A stretch of 37,771 nucleotides of DNA from Microvirga sp. 3-52 (GCF_018383585.1 NZ_JAHAMK010000033.1:10588-48358), one strand, 5' to 3'. Counted from the first letter of the stretch, positions 1 to 9,212 are shown. Translations and numbers: made by a program. The notes: generated by a model not told the origin, from the sequence alone.

Positions 1-2
1 TC

Positions 3-1140
3 AAGGCCAACAGTAACGATCTGCTCGATCAGGAGCACATCGACAAGCTGGATACTCTCCCCGACGACGCCGGCCGCGAGCAGGCCATCGGCATGGGCGT
101 GAATGAGGTCAGAGCTCTGTTCGGCGATTTTATCGACATCAACACCCTGATCGCCGAGGTGCGCTACCAGATCGATGTCGAATACGCCAAGTATGAGTTC
201 ATCCAGGCCGTTGCCGCTGCCACCAATGCGGACGAAATGGCAATGGCGCTCACGAAGGTGGAAGCCCTGGACGCCCATCGACAGGAACTGATCGAGAAGT
301 GGTCCGCTAGCGGCGATGCCGAGGCCATGGCTCGTGCAGAAGAGCTTGAGGGCGAAGCTTATACAACCGTCCTGCATGAGATCGCGTCCCATCTCGGCGA
401 CGATGCCTATATGGGCGCATTGGCGGAAAAAATGTTGATCGCCCGCACGGAAAGCGGTCCCTTCAACGGCGTCGGCACCCTTGTCGCTGCCTTGGATGCG
501 GCGGATCAGGAGATCGATGACGAAGCCCTGGTGTCTGCCTTCAATGCCATTGACGGCAATAACACGGATGGCTGGCAGGATGCTCTTGCTCTCATCAAGA
601 ACAACACCGCGACTCTGCTCGATGCGGACGCTCTTGCAAAGCTCACGACCCTTCCCGACGGCGGCGGCCGCGAGCAGGCCATCGGCCTCGGCGTGATCGA
701 GATCAAAACTCTGTTCGGCGACTTCGCCTCGATCGACGACATCAAGGCCGCCGTCGGCATGCAGATCGACGTCGAATACTCCAAGTTTGAGTTCATCACC
801 GCACTCGACGCGGCCACGACGGCAGCAGAGATGACGGACGCAATCCTGGACACCATCGAACTGGTCAATCAGAATCGCCAGGATCTGATCGAAGAATGGT
901 CTAACAGCGGTGATCCAGATGCCGAGGCCCGCGCGGCGGATCTGGCCGACGACGATTTCACCACGGTCCTGGCCGAAATCGTCAGCCACCTCGACGAGCC
1001 GGCCTATATGGCCGAGCTCGGTCTTCGCATGCTTGCGCTCCGGAGCGCACTGACGGGCGGAAAGTTCTTCGGCGACGGCAAGATCATCCCTGCGCTTGCG
1101 GCGGCCGATGCCGCCATCGAGGCCGAACACGATGCGGCCA
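3..1140 (+). repeat. In-gene tandem duplication, 594-bp unit
   Basis: GREQAIGMGV (from 75) recurs as GREQAIGLGV (from 669), giving a period of 594 bp or 198 codons. Inside each copy LFGDF, QIDVEY, EWS/KWS.SGD and a TVL.EI.SHL motif align. The residues before 75 match the end of the first full unit, so at least one more copy probably lies upstream of the window. The copies have diverged at the DNA level, so the duplication is not recent. Confidence 0.85.
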
Positions 1141-2495
1141 TTAACGGCGACATCACCGGTTCGCTGATCGAGGATGGAACCACACAGACCGTCATGGGCG
1201 TTCTCTCGGTTCAGGACGAAGACTGGGGCGAGGACACGTTCCAGGCTGTGAACGCTGCGGACCTTCAGAAGCAGTATGGGGCTTTCACCTTCAACGCGAC
1301 AAATGGCGTGTGGACCTTCACTCTGAACAACGCGGCTCAATCCCTCAAGGAAGGTCAAGAGGTTGAGCAGACGCTGACCGTCAAGTCATTGGACGGAACG
1401 GCGACCCAGGTCATCACGGTCACGATTACGGGCGCGAACGATGCACCTGTTGCCGCCGTGACCGGAAACAGTGCAGCCGGCGACGAGGACAAGGCTCTCG
1501 TCGGAGAGCTTCCCGATGCAACGGATGTGGACGGTGACGCTCTCACCTATGAGCTCGTCGCACCGGTGGCAGGTCTGACGCTCAACGCCGACGGCACATT
1601 CCGCTACGTTCCGGCGGCCGATTTCAACGGCACCGTCACCTTCCAGTACCGGGCCGTGGATGAGCATGGAGAGAAGAGCGCGCCTCAGACCTTCACGCTG
1701 ACCGTCAAGCCGGTCAACGATGCGCCCTGGAATCTCTCTCTGTCGAACACCAAGATCGAAGAGAACGCGACGGCTGGAAAGGAGGTCGGCAAGCTGACTG
1801 TCTCCGATCCCGAAGGCGGCTCATTCACCTATGAACTGGTGGATAGTGCAGCCGGTCGCTTCACCCTCGACGCGACAGGCGTCTTGAAGGTCGCGAACGG
1901 CACAAGGCTCGATTACGAGCAGGCCGCGTCGCACACCATCAAGGTCCGGGTGAAGGACGCAGCCGGTGCTACTTTCGAGAAGTCTCTGACCGTTGATGTG
2001 ACCGACATCGCAGCCGAGAGCGTCACGGGCACCGCCACGGCCGATGTGCTGAAGGGCGGAACCGGAAAGGACACGTTCAAGGGCGGTGCCGGCAGCGATA
2101 TGCTCTATGGCGGCTCCGGCAATGACAAGCTGTGGGGCGACAAGGGCAAAGACGTCTTTGTCTTTGACACGGCTCTCGGCACATCGAGCACGGACCGGAA
2201 GGTGAACTTCGATACGATCAAGGACTTCTCGGTCAGGGACGACAGCATTTATCTCGACAACGCCATCTTCAAGAAGCTGGGATCGGGCACACTCTCCAAC
2301 CCCAAGCAGCTCAGCAAGGCGTTCTTCACCATCGGCGACAAGGCCAAGGATAAGAACGACTACATCGTCTACAATGATAAGACCGGTGTTCTGTCCTATG
2401 ATGCCGATGGTTCGGGCAAGGGCAAGGCGATAGAGATCGCCCAGCTCTCCAAGAAGCTTACCACTATGACCAACAAGGACTTCTTCGTCATCTAA
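3..2495 (+). CDS. RTX-type secreted protein, C-terminal part (5' end outside window)
   Basis: This is the C-terminal 830 residues of a large secreted calcium-binding protein. The frame is open to the window's left edge, and the residues before the first ATG (position 93) match the internal repeat, so that ATG is not the start. In order there are: two copies of a helical ~198-residue unit (to about 1140); a VCBS-like domain ending in GANDAP (about 1140-1445); a cadherin-like domain rich in DVDGD and ending VNDAP (about 1447-1725); a cadherin-type repeat (about 1728-2010); RTX nonapeptides such as GGSGNDKLWGDKGKD (about 2031-2160); and a serralysin-type C-terminal region. RTX proteins with this ending are normally exported by type I secretion through an uncleaved C-terminal signal and fold on binding calcium outside the cell. 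An adhesin or matrix role is likely but not shown. No type I exporter genes are in the window. Confidence 0.9.
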   Translation, partial: KANSNDLLDQEHIDKLDTLPDDAGREQAIGMGVNEVRALFGDFIDINTLIAEVRYQIDVEYAKYEFIQAVAAATNADEMAMALTKVEALDAHRQELIEKWSASGDAEAMARAEELEGEAYTTVLHEIASHLGDDAYMGALAEKMLIARTESGPFNGVGTLVAALDAADQEIDDEALVSAFNAIDGNNTDGWQDALALIKNNTATLLDADALAKLTTLPDGGGREQAIGLGVIEIKTLFGDFASIDDIKAAVGMQIDVEYSKFEFITALDAATTAAEMTDAILDTIELVNQNRQDLIEEWSNSGDPDAEARAADLADDDFTTVLAEIVSHLDEPAYMAELGLRMLALRSALTGGKFFGDGKIIPALAAADAAIEAEHDAAINGDITGSLIEDGTTQTVMGVLSVQDEDWGEDTFQAVNAADLQKQYGAFTFNATNGVWTFTLNNAAQSLKEGQEVEQTLTVKSLDGTATQVITVTITGANDAPVAAVTGNSAAGDEDKALVGELPDATDVDGDALTYELVAPVAGLTLNADGTFRYVPAADFNGTVTFQYRAVDEHGEKSAPQTFTLTVKPVNDAPWNLSLSNTKIEENATAGKEVGKLTVSDPEGGSFTYELVDSAAGRFTLDATGVLKVANGTRLDYEQAASHTIKVRVKDAAGATFEKSLTVDVTDIAAESVTGTATADVLKGGTGKDTFKGGAGSDMLYGGSGNDKLWGDKGKDVFVFDTALGTSSTDRKVNFDTIKDFSVRDDSIYLDNAIFKKLGSGTLSNPKQLSKAFFTIGDKAKDKNDYIVYNDKTGVLSYDADGSGKGKAIEIAQLSKKLTTMTNKDFFVI

Positions 2496-2526
2496 GACGG
2501 TCTCAGCTTCACATCGAGCCCAAACG

Positions 2527-2570
2527 AAAAGAAAGCGGCCTGCGAGGGACCTCGCAGGCCGCTTTCTTTT
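2527..2570. terminator. Bidirectional intrinsic terminator
   Basis: A perfect 20-bp inverted repeat with a GGAC loop. The left arm begins AAAAG and the right arm ends CTTTT, so each strand has a GC-rich hairpin followed by a T-run. It lies 32 bp after the RTX stop and 43 bp from the stop of the convergent flavin reductase gene, so it can serve both. Confidence 0.92.
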
Positions 2571-2612
2571 ACTTGATGGAAGACTTGTTCCTCGCGCCAA
2601 CCGCGATGCCCG

Positions 2613-3221
2613 TCAGCCGCCCGGCCGCGTGATCGAGAACTTGGTCTCCGGCGTCGCCACGAAGTAATCCCGGTAACCGGAGCGGGCGATGGGGCGCATG
2701 GCGGCGGTGTCGACGAGGCCGTTGACGATGTAGCGGTCGTCGATGTGGATGCCGACCACCTGCCCGATCACGAGGTAATAGGACGGATCGCCGCCGCTCA
2801 AGGGATGGAGCGGAACCGTCTGCAGCCATTTGCATTCGAGCGCTGCAAGGGCGTCCGCCACCCGTGGCGGCTTCACGAGGCGGGACGGCGCGGGTGTCAG
2901 CCCGGCATGTTCCATCTCGTTCTCTCCGCGCGGCAGAACCGCCGACGTCAGGTTCATCTGCTCGCGCAGATCATAGGTCGCCAGGTTGCAGACGAACTCC
3001 CCCGTCTCCTCGATGAAGGTCAGTGCATCCTTCTTGCCCGATGAGGAGAACGCCACCATGGGCGGGCGCTCGGAGACGGCATTGAAGAACGAATAGGGGG
3101 AAAGATTCACCTCCCCCTTCTCACTGATGGCGCTGATCCAGCCGATGGGCCGGGGTGAGACGAGGGCCTTGAACGGATCGTGCGGGAGGCCGTGGGCGTT
3201 GGCTGAGGTTTCGTAGAACAT
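2613..3221 (-). CDS. Flavin reductase-like FMN-binding split-barrel protein
   Basis: A 202-residue protein of the flavin reductase/flavoredoxin (DIM6/NTAB) family. The N-terminus reads PFKALVSPRPIGWIS followed by NLSPYSFFN, the typical FMN-binding beginning of this family, and LVIGQVVGIH sits in the C-terminal half. Such proteins bind FMN and supply reduced flavin or reduce small substrates with NAD(P)H; the substrate cannot be told from the sequence. The start lies 5 bp after the stop of the nitroreductase gene, so the two are almost certainly cotranscribed as a flavoprotein pair. Confidence 0.88.
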   Translation of the reverse strand: MFYETSANAHGLPHDPFKALVSPRPIGWISAISEKGEVNLSPYSFFNAVSERPPMVAFSSSGKKDALTFIEETGEFVCNLATYDLREQMNLTSAVLPRGENEMEHAGLTPAPSRLVKPPRVADALAALECKWLQTVPLHPLSGGDPSYYLVIGQVVGIHIDDRYIVNGLVDTAAMRPIARSGYRDYFVATPETKFSITRPGG

Positions 3222-3226
3222 GCGCG

Positions 3227-3790
3227 TTAGAACCGCGTCACGATGTCGGCGAGGCGAGGCCTGTCCCGGTCAGCCGGTATCTCCTTGGCTGTGCCGATAT
3301 GGACGAAGCCCGCGATCCGCTCATCGGGCTTCAGCCCCAGAGCGTCCAGCACCCGCCGGTCGAAAGCGGCCCAGCCCGTGAGCCAGGACGCGCCATAGCC
3401 GAGCGCGGTCGCTCCCGTGAGAAGGTTCATGCAGGCGGCACCGGCCGAAAGGACCTGCTCCCAGTCCGGAATCTTCACATGCGGGACCACACGGGACACC
3501 ACCGCGATGACGAGGGGCGCCTGCATGAAGCGTTCCCGCTCGATGGCGACCTTCTCCGCATCGGCGCCAGGGTTGTCCGTCTGGTAAGCCGCCGCCAGCA
3601 CATCGCCGAGGCGCCGCCGCCCCTCGCCCTGGATCAGGATGAAGCGCCATGGAACCAGCTTGCCATGATCCGGCACCCGGGATGCGATCTTCAGGAGATT
3701 TTCGACCTCCTGGTCGCTCGGGCCCGGCTCGCCCAGCCAGCGCGGAGGAACGGAGCGGCGCTGCATAAGGCGGGAGAGGCACTCATTCAT
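3227..3790 (-). CDS. Nitroreductase family protein (YdjA-like)
   Basis: A 187-residue FMN-dependent oxidoreductase of the nitroreductase superfamily, closest in style to the short YdjA/RutE-like members. MQRRSVPPRW is the usual N-terminal phosphate-contacting region, VPDHGKLVPWRF the ring-contacting loop, and GYGASWLTGW and HIGTAKEIP are typical of the C-terminal half. The open frame continues upstream to 3994, but the extra 68 residues are basic and Cys-rich and unlike the family, so I start at the ATG at 3790, preceded by a weak GGATGAAG. It is the first gene of a two-gene operon with the flavin reductase. The physiological substrate is unknown. Confidence 0.87.
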   Translation of the reverse strand: MNECLSRLMQRRSVPPRWLGEPGPSDQEVENLLKIASRVPDHGKLVPWRFILIQGEGRRRLGDVLAAAYQTDNPGADAEKVAIERERFMQAPLVIAVVSRVVPHVKIPDWEQVLSAGAACMNLLTGATALGYGASWLTGWAAFDRRVLDALGLKPDERIAGFVHIGTAKEIPADRDRPRLADIVTRF

Positions 3791-4083
3791 GGGATCTTCA
3801 TCCGGCTCGAATAATGTGAAACAATGTAGATGGATGCTTTCGAAGGCCGCGAGCCAGGCAAGCGCCGGCTTGCCATCGTCTCGCCGTCTTGCTGCGCTTG
3901 AGGGAGCGCGGGCATCCCGAAGACGCGCCGCGGCACAAAAGAAACAGCAGCGGATGTATAGGGGGAGTGCGGTCAGACGCCAAGCAGGTTTCAACCCGTA
4001 GCGGACCCGGCGGCATGCTTAAGGCAGGCCGGAGGATGGTCTCATGGGAAGAGGTTCGGTTGGCGGGACGCCGCTTGAGAGCA

Positions 4084-6528
4084 ATGCAGACATCGATTTC
4101 CGGACTGGACGGTCCACCTTCCCTGACAGCCTCGCCGCAGCGCCAGGCCCTGATGGCGTTCGCCCTCATCCTCGCGGCCTGGGCGCTGGCTGCCTCCCTA
4201 TGGCCCCTGACCGGAACCGTCGTTCCGTGGGACTCGAAGAACCAGTTCTATCCGACCCTGCGCTACCTGGGCAGCGCCCTCGCCCATGGGGAGCTTCCCC
4301 TGTGGAACCCCTACCATTTCGGCGGACACCCCTCGGCGGCGGATCCGCAATCCCTGCTCTTCACGCCCACCATGCTCCTGTTCGGGTGGCTCGTGCCCGA
4401 GCCGTCCATGCAGCTCTTCGACGTGGTGGTCTTCGCTCATTTCCTCCCCGGAGCACTGGCCTTCGTGCCCCTGTTCCGCCGGAGAGGATGGCATTTGGCC
4501 GGGGCGGTGGCGGCCGCTCTCATCTTCATGCTCGGTGGCTCCGCCACGGCCCGGCTCCAGCACACCGGCATGATCTTCAGCTACGGCTTCTTCCCGCTTG
4601 CCTTCCTGCTTCTGGAGGAGGCCCTGGACCGCCGCTCGTACCTTTACGGCCTGCTGTTCGCGGTCTGCGCCGCCATGATGGTCATCGGGCGGGATCAGGT
4701 CGCCTTCCTGTGTGCCCTGACGCTCATCGCGCTCGCCGCGCAGCGGGTCTGGACAGCGCCCCGGTCCCTCGCCTATCTCAGGTCCCGCCTCGGGCTCCTG
4801 CTCTTCATGGGGGTGGTCGGCGGCGCGCTCCTCGTCGTGCCGGTCGTGCTGACGATGCAGTTCCTCGCCACGTCGACGCGGCCCTCCTTCGGCTTCGGCG
4901 TGGCCGCCATGGGGTCCCTGCCCCCGGAGAGCCTGGCGACGATCCTGTTCGGAAACGTCTTCGGCTCCCTGCGCTGGACCTATGATTACTGGGGACCGGA
5001 CTGGCACAGCCTGTCCGAGGGAACCTGGACGGACAGGGCCACCAACTACCTGTTCGTCGGCACGATTCCGGCTCTCCTCCTCCTCTGGCACGGCATCGCA
5101 GGCGGGCGCCTGTTCGCCCGCGAGTTCCGGTTCTTCCTCGTCGTCGGCATCGCCGCCCTGTTCTACGCCCTTGGGCGCTACACGCCGGGCTTCGAAGTCA
5201 TCTTCGACCACATCCCGGGCGTGAACCTCTACCGCAGGCCGGCCGACGCGACCTTCCTGATCAACATCGCGCTGGCCTTCGCCTCAGGCTATCTCGTCCA
5301 TCGCAATGTGACGGAAGGGCTGCCAAAGTGGAACAGGGCTTCGCTCGGGCGGCTCTGGGCGGCCCTGCCGCTCCTGGCGCTCGGCCTCCTGGTCGCTGCC
5401 ATCGCCAGCGCCCTGGCATTCGCCATCAAGGGGGGACACATGTCCCCGGCCGTCATCGAGATCAGCGTGAGCCTCGCGGCGGCGGCCCTGACGATCGCCG
5501 TGATCACCAGGATGAGCGGCGTATCGCGCTGGCGCGAGGCGACGGCTCTCGTGCTGGTGACCCTGACAGGTGCGGAGCTGATCGGCCGCCATGCGGCTTC
5601 AGCGCTGAATGCGGAACCTGCCGAGCGCTACACGGTCTTCACGAAGCTGCCGCCGGAGCAGCTGCAGGGCCTGCAGATCCTCAAGCGGGAGCTCGCCGAG
5701 CGCCACGCACGGGGCGAGTATCCCCGCGTGGAGATCCTCGGTCTGAAGGGGGCCTGGCAGAATGCGTCCATGGTCCTCGGGATCGAGGACATCATCGGCT
5801 ACAACCCCCTCCGCCTGGCCGATTACGAGCGGGCCATCGGACCCGGCGAAAACGCGGAAGATCCGAATCTGCGCCGCTTCCCGACGAGTTTCCGGGGCTA
5901 CAAGTGCCAGCTCGCAAGCCTGCTCGGGCTCGACTACATCGTGCTCGATCGCCCCGTGGAGAAGCTGCCGCGCCATTTCCCGCGGCTGACCGGTGCCGAG
6001 GTCGTCTATGGGACCGGCCGGATGTGGATCTACCGGCTCAACACCTCCGTCCCGCGCGCCTACGTGGCGCATCATGTGACACCTGTGGATTCCGAGGCCG
6101 TGCTGGGCCTGGAGGAGCTGCCGGAGTTCAACCGCGAGACGGAAGCCCTCATCGATGATGAAAGCATGGCGCTGCTCAAGGCTTCCTACGGGCCAGCGGG
6201 TTCCGCCCGCGACAAGGCCAAGGGAGAAGCGCGCATCGTCAGCTACCAGCGGAACTCGATCGCCCTGGAGGTCGAGAACAGCGAGAACGGGGTGCTGGTG
6301 CTGCACGATATCCATTATCCAGGGTGGGAGGCATGGGTCGATGGCGAGCGCCGGCCGATCGTGCGCGCCAACCTGCTGTTCCGCGGCGTCGAGATCGGCC
6401 CCGGACGCCACCGGGTCGAGTTCCACTTCCGCCCGATGTCGCTCGAAAATCTGATTGCAGCCGCTTCCGATCTCGTCACAAGCGACGAGAAGCCGATTCA
6501 GACGGCAATTGCCTCTCCGCTCCAATGA
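4084..6528 (+). CDS. YfhO-type multispanning membrane protein
   Basis: About 814 residues. A membrane segment near the N-terminus is followed by an extracytoplasmic loop with WDSKNQFYPTLRYLG and LPLWNPYHFGGHP, the signature of the YfhO family (glycosyltransferase-C-like integral membrane proteins). About a dozen hydrophobic helices follow to nucleotide 5600, then a large soluble domain ending in VLHDIHYPGWEAWVDG, which closes most YfhO proteins. In Gram-positive bacteria YfhO takes part in sugar decoration of teichoic acids; the role in alphaproteobacteria is not established. The start is uncertain: the frame opens at 3889, with other ATGs at 4015 and 4036. I prefer 4084 because homologues begin shortly before the first membrane helix. 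The upstream part overlaps the divergent nitroreductase leader. Confidence 0.82.
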   Translation: MQTSISGLDGPPSLTASPQRQALMAFALILAAWALAASLWPLTGTVVPWDSKNQFYPTLRYLGSALAHGELPLWNPYHFGGHPSAADPQSLLFTPTMLLFGWLVPEPSMQLFDVVVFAHFLPGALAFVPLFRRRGWHLAGAVAAALIFMLGGSATARLQHTGMIFSYGFFPLAFLLLEEALDRRSYLYGLLFAVCAAMMVIGRDQVAFLCALTLIALAAQRVWTAPRSLAYLRSRLGLLLFMGVVGGALLVVPVVLTMQFLATSTRPSFGFGVAAMGSLPPESLATILFGNVFGSLRWTYDYWGPDWHSLSEGTWTDRATNYLFVGTIPALLLLWHGIAGGRLFAREFRFFLVVGIAALFYALGRYTPGFEVIFDHIPGVNLYRRPADATFLINIALAFASGYLVHRNVTEGLPKWNRASLGRLWAALPLLALGLLVAAIASALAFAIKGGHMSPAVIEISVSLAAAALTIAVITRMSGVSRWREATALVLVTLTGAELIGRHAASALNAEPAERYTVFTKLPPEQLQGLQILKRELAERHARGEYPRVEILGLKGAWQNASMVLGIEDIIGYNPLRLADYERAIGPGENAEDPNLRRFPTSFRGYKCQLASLLGLDYIVLDRPVEKLPRHFPRLTGAEVVYGTGRMWIYRLNTSVPRAYVAHHVTPVDSEAVLGLEELPEFNRETEALIDDESMALLKASYGPAGSARDKAKGEARIVSYQRNSIALEVENSENGVLVLHDIHYPGWEAWVDGERRPIVRANLLFRGVEIGPGRHRVEFHFRPMSLENLIAAASDLVTSDEKPIQTAIASPLQ

Positions 6529-6556
6529 GAGCCGATATTCATTCGATGACCTTGCA

Positions 6557-7441
6557 ATGACCTTGTTTGTGAAACAGCCCTTTCCCCTTCTCGGCCTGCT
6601 GCTCGGCCTCATCGCAGCCACGGCCGCATCGGCTCAGTCGCCTGCCGTGCCGTCCATGTCGCAGAGCCTCCCGCCGATTTCCGTCGGGCAGGTCACGCTG
6701 AATGCCGGTGCGACCTTTGCCGTAAGCAACGAGCCGATCCGTTCGGGGCTGGTCTGGCGGATCTACGAGGATCGCGGAGACGCGTCCCAGCCGACCATCG
6801 TCGCGCGCTCCACGAGCCCCATGCCGAGCTTCACCCTCTCGCCCGGCAACTACATCATCCACGTGGCTTATGGCTTCGCCAGCGCCTCGAAGCGGATCAG
6901 CGTGCAGCGGGGCAATCTCACAGAGCGGCTCGCCATCAATGCGGGTGCCCTTCAGCTCAAGGGAGCCGTGAGCGGAAACCCGATAGCCGCGGACCGTCTC
7001 GCCTTCTCCATCTATGTGCCGGAGGCGCAGAACTCCGAAGGCCGGCTCGTGATCGGCGATGCCAAGGCGAATGACATGATACGCCTGCCCGAGGGCACCT
7101 ATCACGTGGTTTCCACCTATGGCGACGCCAATGCGATCATGCGCAGCGACCTGAAGGTGGAATCGGGGCGCGTCACCGAAGCGACCCTCAACCACCGCGC
7201 TGCAACGGTGACCCTCAAGCTGGTCGCATCCGTGGGCGGCGAAGCTTTCGCCGGCACGGCCTTCAGCGTGCTGACCCCCGGCGGCGACGTGATCCGCGAG
7301 GCCATCGGGGCCTTTCCGTCGGTCACCCTGGCCGAGGGCGAATACGTCCTGATCGCGCGCCACGAGGGCAAGGTCTATACCCGCGAGTTCAAGATCGAGA
7401 GCGGGCGCGACCGGGATATCGAGATCATCGCCGCCCCCTGA
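6557..7441 (+). CDS. Secreted beta-rich protein of unknown function
   Basis: A 294-residue protein. The start at 6557 opens a clear signal peptide (FPLLGLLLGLIAATAASAQ, cleavage likely after ASA or SAQ). The mature part consists of three or four similar beta-sandwich-like units, each built around a phrase such as LSPGNYIIHVAYG, LPEGTYHVVSTYG or LAEGEYVLIARHEG. These resemble carboxypeptidase-regulatory or PEGA-type folds. It is periplasmic or surface exposed. It begins 28 bp after the YfhO-type gene and is probably cotranscribed, which suggests a joint role in envelope glycan or surface biology. The frame also opens earlier at 6455, inside the previous gene, but that would bury the signal peptide. 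Confidence 0.8.
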   Translation: MTLFVKQPFPLLGLLLGLIAATAASAQSPAVPSMSQSLPPISVGQVTLNAGATFAVSNEPIRSGLVWRIYEDRGDASQPTIVARSTSPMPSFTLSPGNYIIHVAYGFASASKRISVQRGNLTERLAINAGALQLKGAVSGNPIAADRLAFSIYVPEAQNSEGRLVIGDAKANDMIRLPEGTYHVVSTYGDANAIMRSDLKVESGRVTEATLNHRAATVTLKLVASVGGEAFAGTAFSVLTPGGDVIREAIGAFPSVTLAEGEYVLIARHEGKVYTREFKIESGRDRDIEIIAAP

Positions 7442-7548
7442 ATCCGCTGAACCTTTCCGTCCCCGCGGCATTGACCGATGGCCAATCACCGGTCGCGCCC
7501 CGCATGAGCCTGAACTCCCAAGGCGTGACCTTGCTGGAGAGGAAGCTC

Positions 7549-8922
7549 ATGAAAATCGCAGAGATCATGACCCGCAACGTGCGCGTTGTGAGTCCGGACC
7601 GGACGATCCAGGAAGCGGCGCGCCTCATGGACGAGATGAATGTGGGTGTGCTGCCCGTCTGCGACGGACGCCGCCTGCGCGGCATGGTGACCGACCGGGA
7701 CATCACCGTCCGGGCAACGGCGGCCGGCCTCCCGCCCGACACGACCCGCGTGCGGGACGTCATGTCCGATAACGTGTGGTGGTGCTTCGACGACGACGAC
7801 GTCAACCACATCGTCGAGTTGATGAGCGATCATCAGATCCGCCGGCTCCCGGTGGTCGACCATGACAAGCACCTGGTCGGCATCGTGGCGCTCGGCGATC
7901 TCGCAACGGACAGCGAGGGCGAGGCCTCCCGCGCGCTGCACCGCATCTCTACGCCTTCGGAGCCCGACCGCACCGGTACGCCGACTTCGTCACGGGCCGA
8001 CCAGACCCGCGGCGGCGGGCAAGCCCGCCTGACCGGTGACGAGCGCCGTGAACTCGACCGGCGATTGCGGAGCGACGATGACGACTGGCGCCATCGCCCG
8101 CACGACTATCACGACGATCGGCGCGGCCGGGACGACCGCTCGCGCAATCGCGGCCGCGAGCAATTCCGTTTCCGCGAGGAGGATGACGTGCGCGCGGCCT
8201 TCGGCAGCTTCGGCTATCCCGGCGAGGAGGGAGCCCGCAACGCCCGCATGCGCGGCGGTTTCGGCGGCGACGGCTATCAGAACTCCGGCGACGAATATGC
8301 CGGCCGCGGCTCCGCCGGTAGAGGCTATCATCCGAAGCGCTACGGCGCCTCCACCATCACCGGAGAGCGCGCCCGTCCCGGCGATGACAGCAACGAGGAT
8401 GATCGCCGCATGCAGGATCGCGAGCGCACCTGGAGTCTCGTGAACGAGCGGCGGGACCACAGCAATTACGGCATGGGTCCCGGCAACACCCGCTTCGGCA
8501 ACGACGCAACCGCCAGCCGTGGCGAGGTGCGCCGGGGCGAGCATCAAGGGCGCGGCCCAAAGGGCTATCAGCGCTCGGACGACCGCATCCGCGAGGACAT
8601 CAGCGAGCGCCTCACGGACGATGCCATCATCGATGCGTCGGAGATCGAGGTGCAGGTTCAGAACCGGGACGTCACCCTCACGGGCACGGTCCGCGACCGC
8701 AACGAGAAGCGGCGTGCCGAGGACCTCGCCGAATCCGTGTCAGGTGTGAGCCACGTGCAGAACAATCTGCGTGTCGGACAGCGCCAGGGGACGCATGCAA
8801 CCGGAACGGAAGCGGGCGATGCCGGTGCAGCTACGGGCAATCCGGGTAGCGGCACGGCAGGCACGACGGCCGGTACGGCTCCTGGCGGCCGCACGACGGG
8901 ACGGCAGCGGCAGACGAGTTAA
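7549..8922 (+). CDS. CBS-pair protein with disordered linker and C-terminal BON domain
   Basis: A 457-residue protein. Residues 1-125 are two CBS motifs (MTRNVRVVSPDRTIQEAARLMD; GVLPVCDG and RRLPVVDHDKHLVGIVALGDLA), a module that binds adenosine nucleotides. Residues 130-340 are low complexity, rich in Arg, Asp and Gly, with tracts such as YHDDRRGRDDRSRNRGRE and FGGDGYQNSG. Residues 343-413 match a BON domain (DDRIREDISERLTDDA, VTLTGTVRDRNEKRRAED). The tail is Gly/Thr/Ala-rich. There is no signal peptide although BON domains are usually periplasmic, so it is probably cytoplasmic. The start at 7549 is preceded by GAGAGGAAG. The substrate or partner is unknown; CBS-BON fusions are often linked to stress or ion sensing, which is inference here. 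Confidence 0.85.
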   Translation: MKIAEIMTRNVRVVSPDRTIQEAARLMDEMNVGVLPVCDGRRLRGMVTDRDITVRATAAGLPPDTTRVRDVMSDNVWWCFDDDDVNHIVELMSDHQIRRLPVVDHDKHLVGIVALGDLATDSEGEASRALHRISTPSEPDRTGTPTSSRADQTRGGGQARLTGDERRELDRRLRSDDDDWRHRPHDYHDDRRGRDDRSRNRGREQFRFREEDDVRAAFGSFGYPGEEGARNARMRGGFGGDGYQNSGDEYAGRGSAGRGYHPKRYGASTITGERARPGDDSNEDDRRMQDRERTWSLVNERRDHSNYGMGPGNTRFGNDATASRGEVRRGEHQGRGPKGYQRSDDRIREDISERLTDDAIIDASEIEVQVQNRDVTLTGTVRDRNEKRRAEDLAESVSGVSHVQNNLRVGQRQGTHATGTEAGDAGAATGNPGSGTAGTTAGTAPGGRTTGRQRQTS

Positions 8923-8943
8923 TCGTCCAAACATACACACTAC

Positions 8944-9160
8944 GTCATCACCGGCCCTGTGCCGGTGATTCCGACCGGAAAGGCGCCATCGGGTGTCATT
9001 CCCGGCCGGAGCGAAGCGGAGGGGAAGGGAATCCACTCACAGGCTCCGAACCATGGATCCCCTTCCCGAGCCTTCGGTTCGCCGGGGATGACACGGGGCG
9101 TGTGCTTCGGCGCGGCGGCGCTTCATAGAATCGGGATGGCCGGCACAAGGCCGGCCATGA
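8944..9160. repeat. Composite palindromic intergenic repeat; fills the 315-bp gap
   Basis: The gap between the CBS-BON gene and thrS contains no gene. It holds a hairpin with 9-bp arms ATCACCGGC/GCCGGTGAT (8947-8969), a longer imperfect inverted repeat of the CATTCCCGGC...GCCGGGGATGACA type (about 8996-9092), and a third hairpin with arms ATGGCCGGC/GCCGGCCAT (9136-9158). The outer two match the pairs near 19.7 kb and 23.9 kb in reverse orientation. These are REP/BIME-like dispersed elements common in Hyphomicrobiales. Confidence 0.75.
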
Positions 9161-9188
9161 CGTGAAGGGGTCGAATGAACGCAAAGGA

Positions 9189-9212
9189 CGGCGCCTCTTT
9201 TCAGGAGCGCCG
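9189..9212 (-). terminator. Possible terminator downstream of thrS
   Basis: Arms CGGCG-C-CTC and GAG-CGCCG pair around a 7-nt loop with one bulged base. The hairpin sits 26 bp past the thrS stop. The T-run after it on the minus strand is short, so this is a modest call. Confidence 0.42.

Noticed and set aside
1821..2600. 259-codon minus frame over the RTX gene 3' end
   Set aside because: Antisense shadow of the cadherin/RTX domains and crosses the bidirectional terminator.
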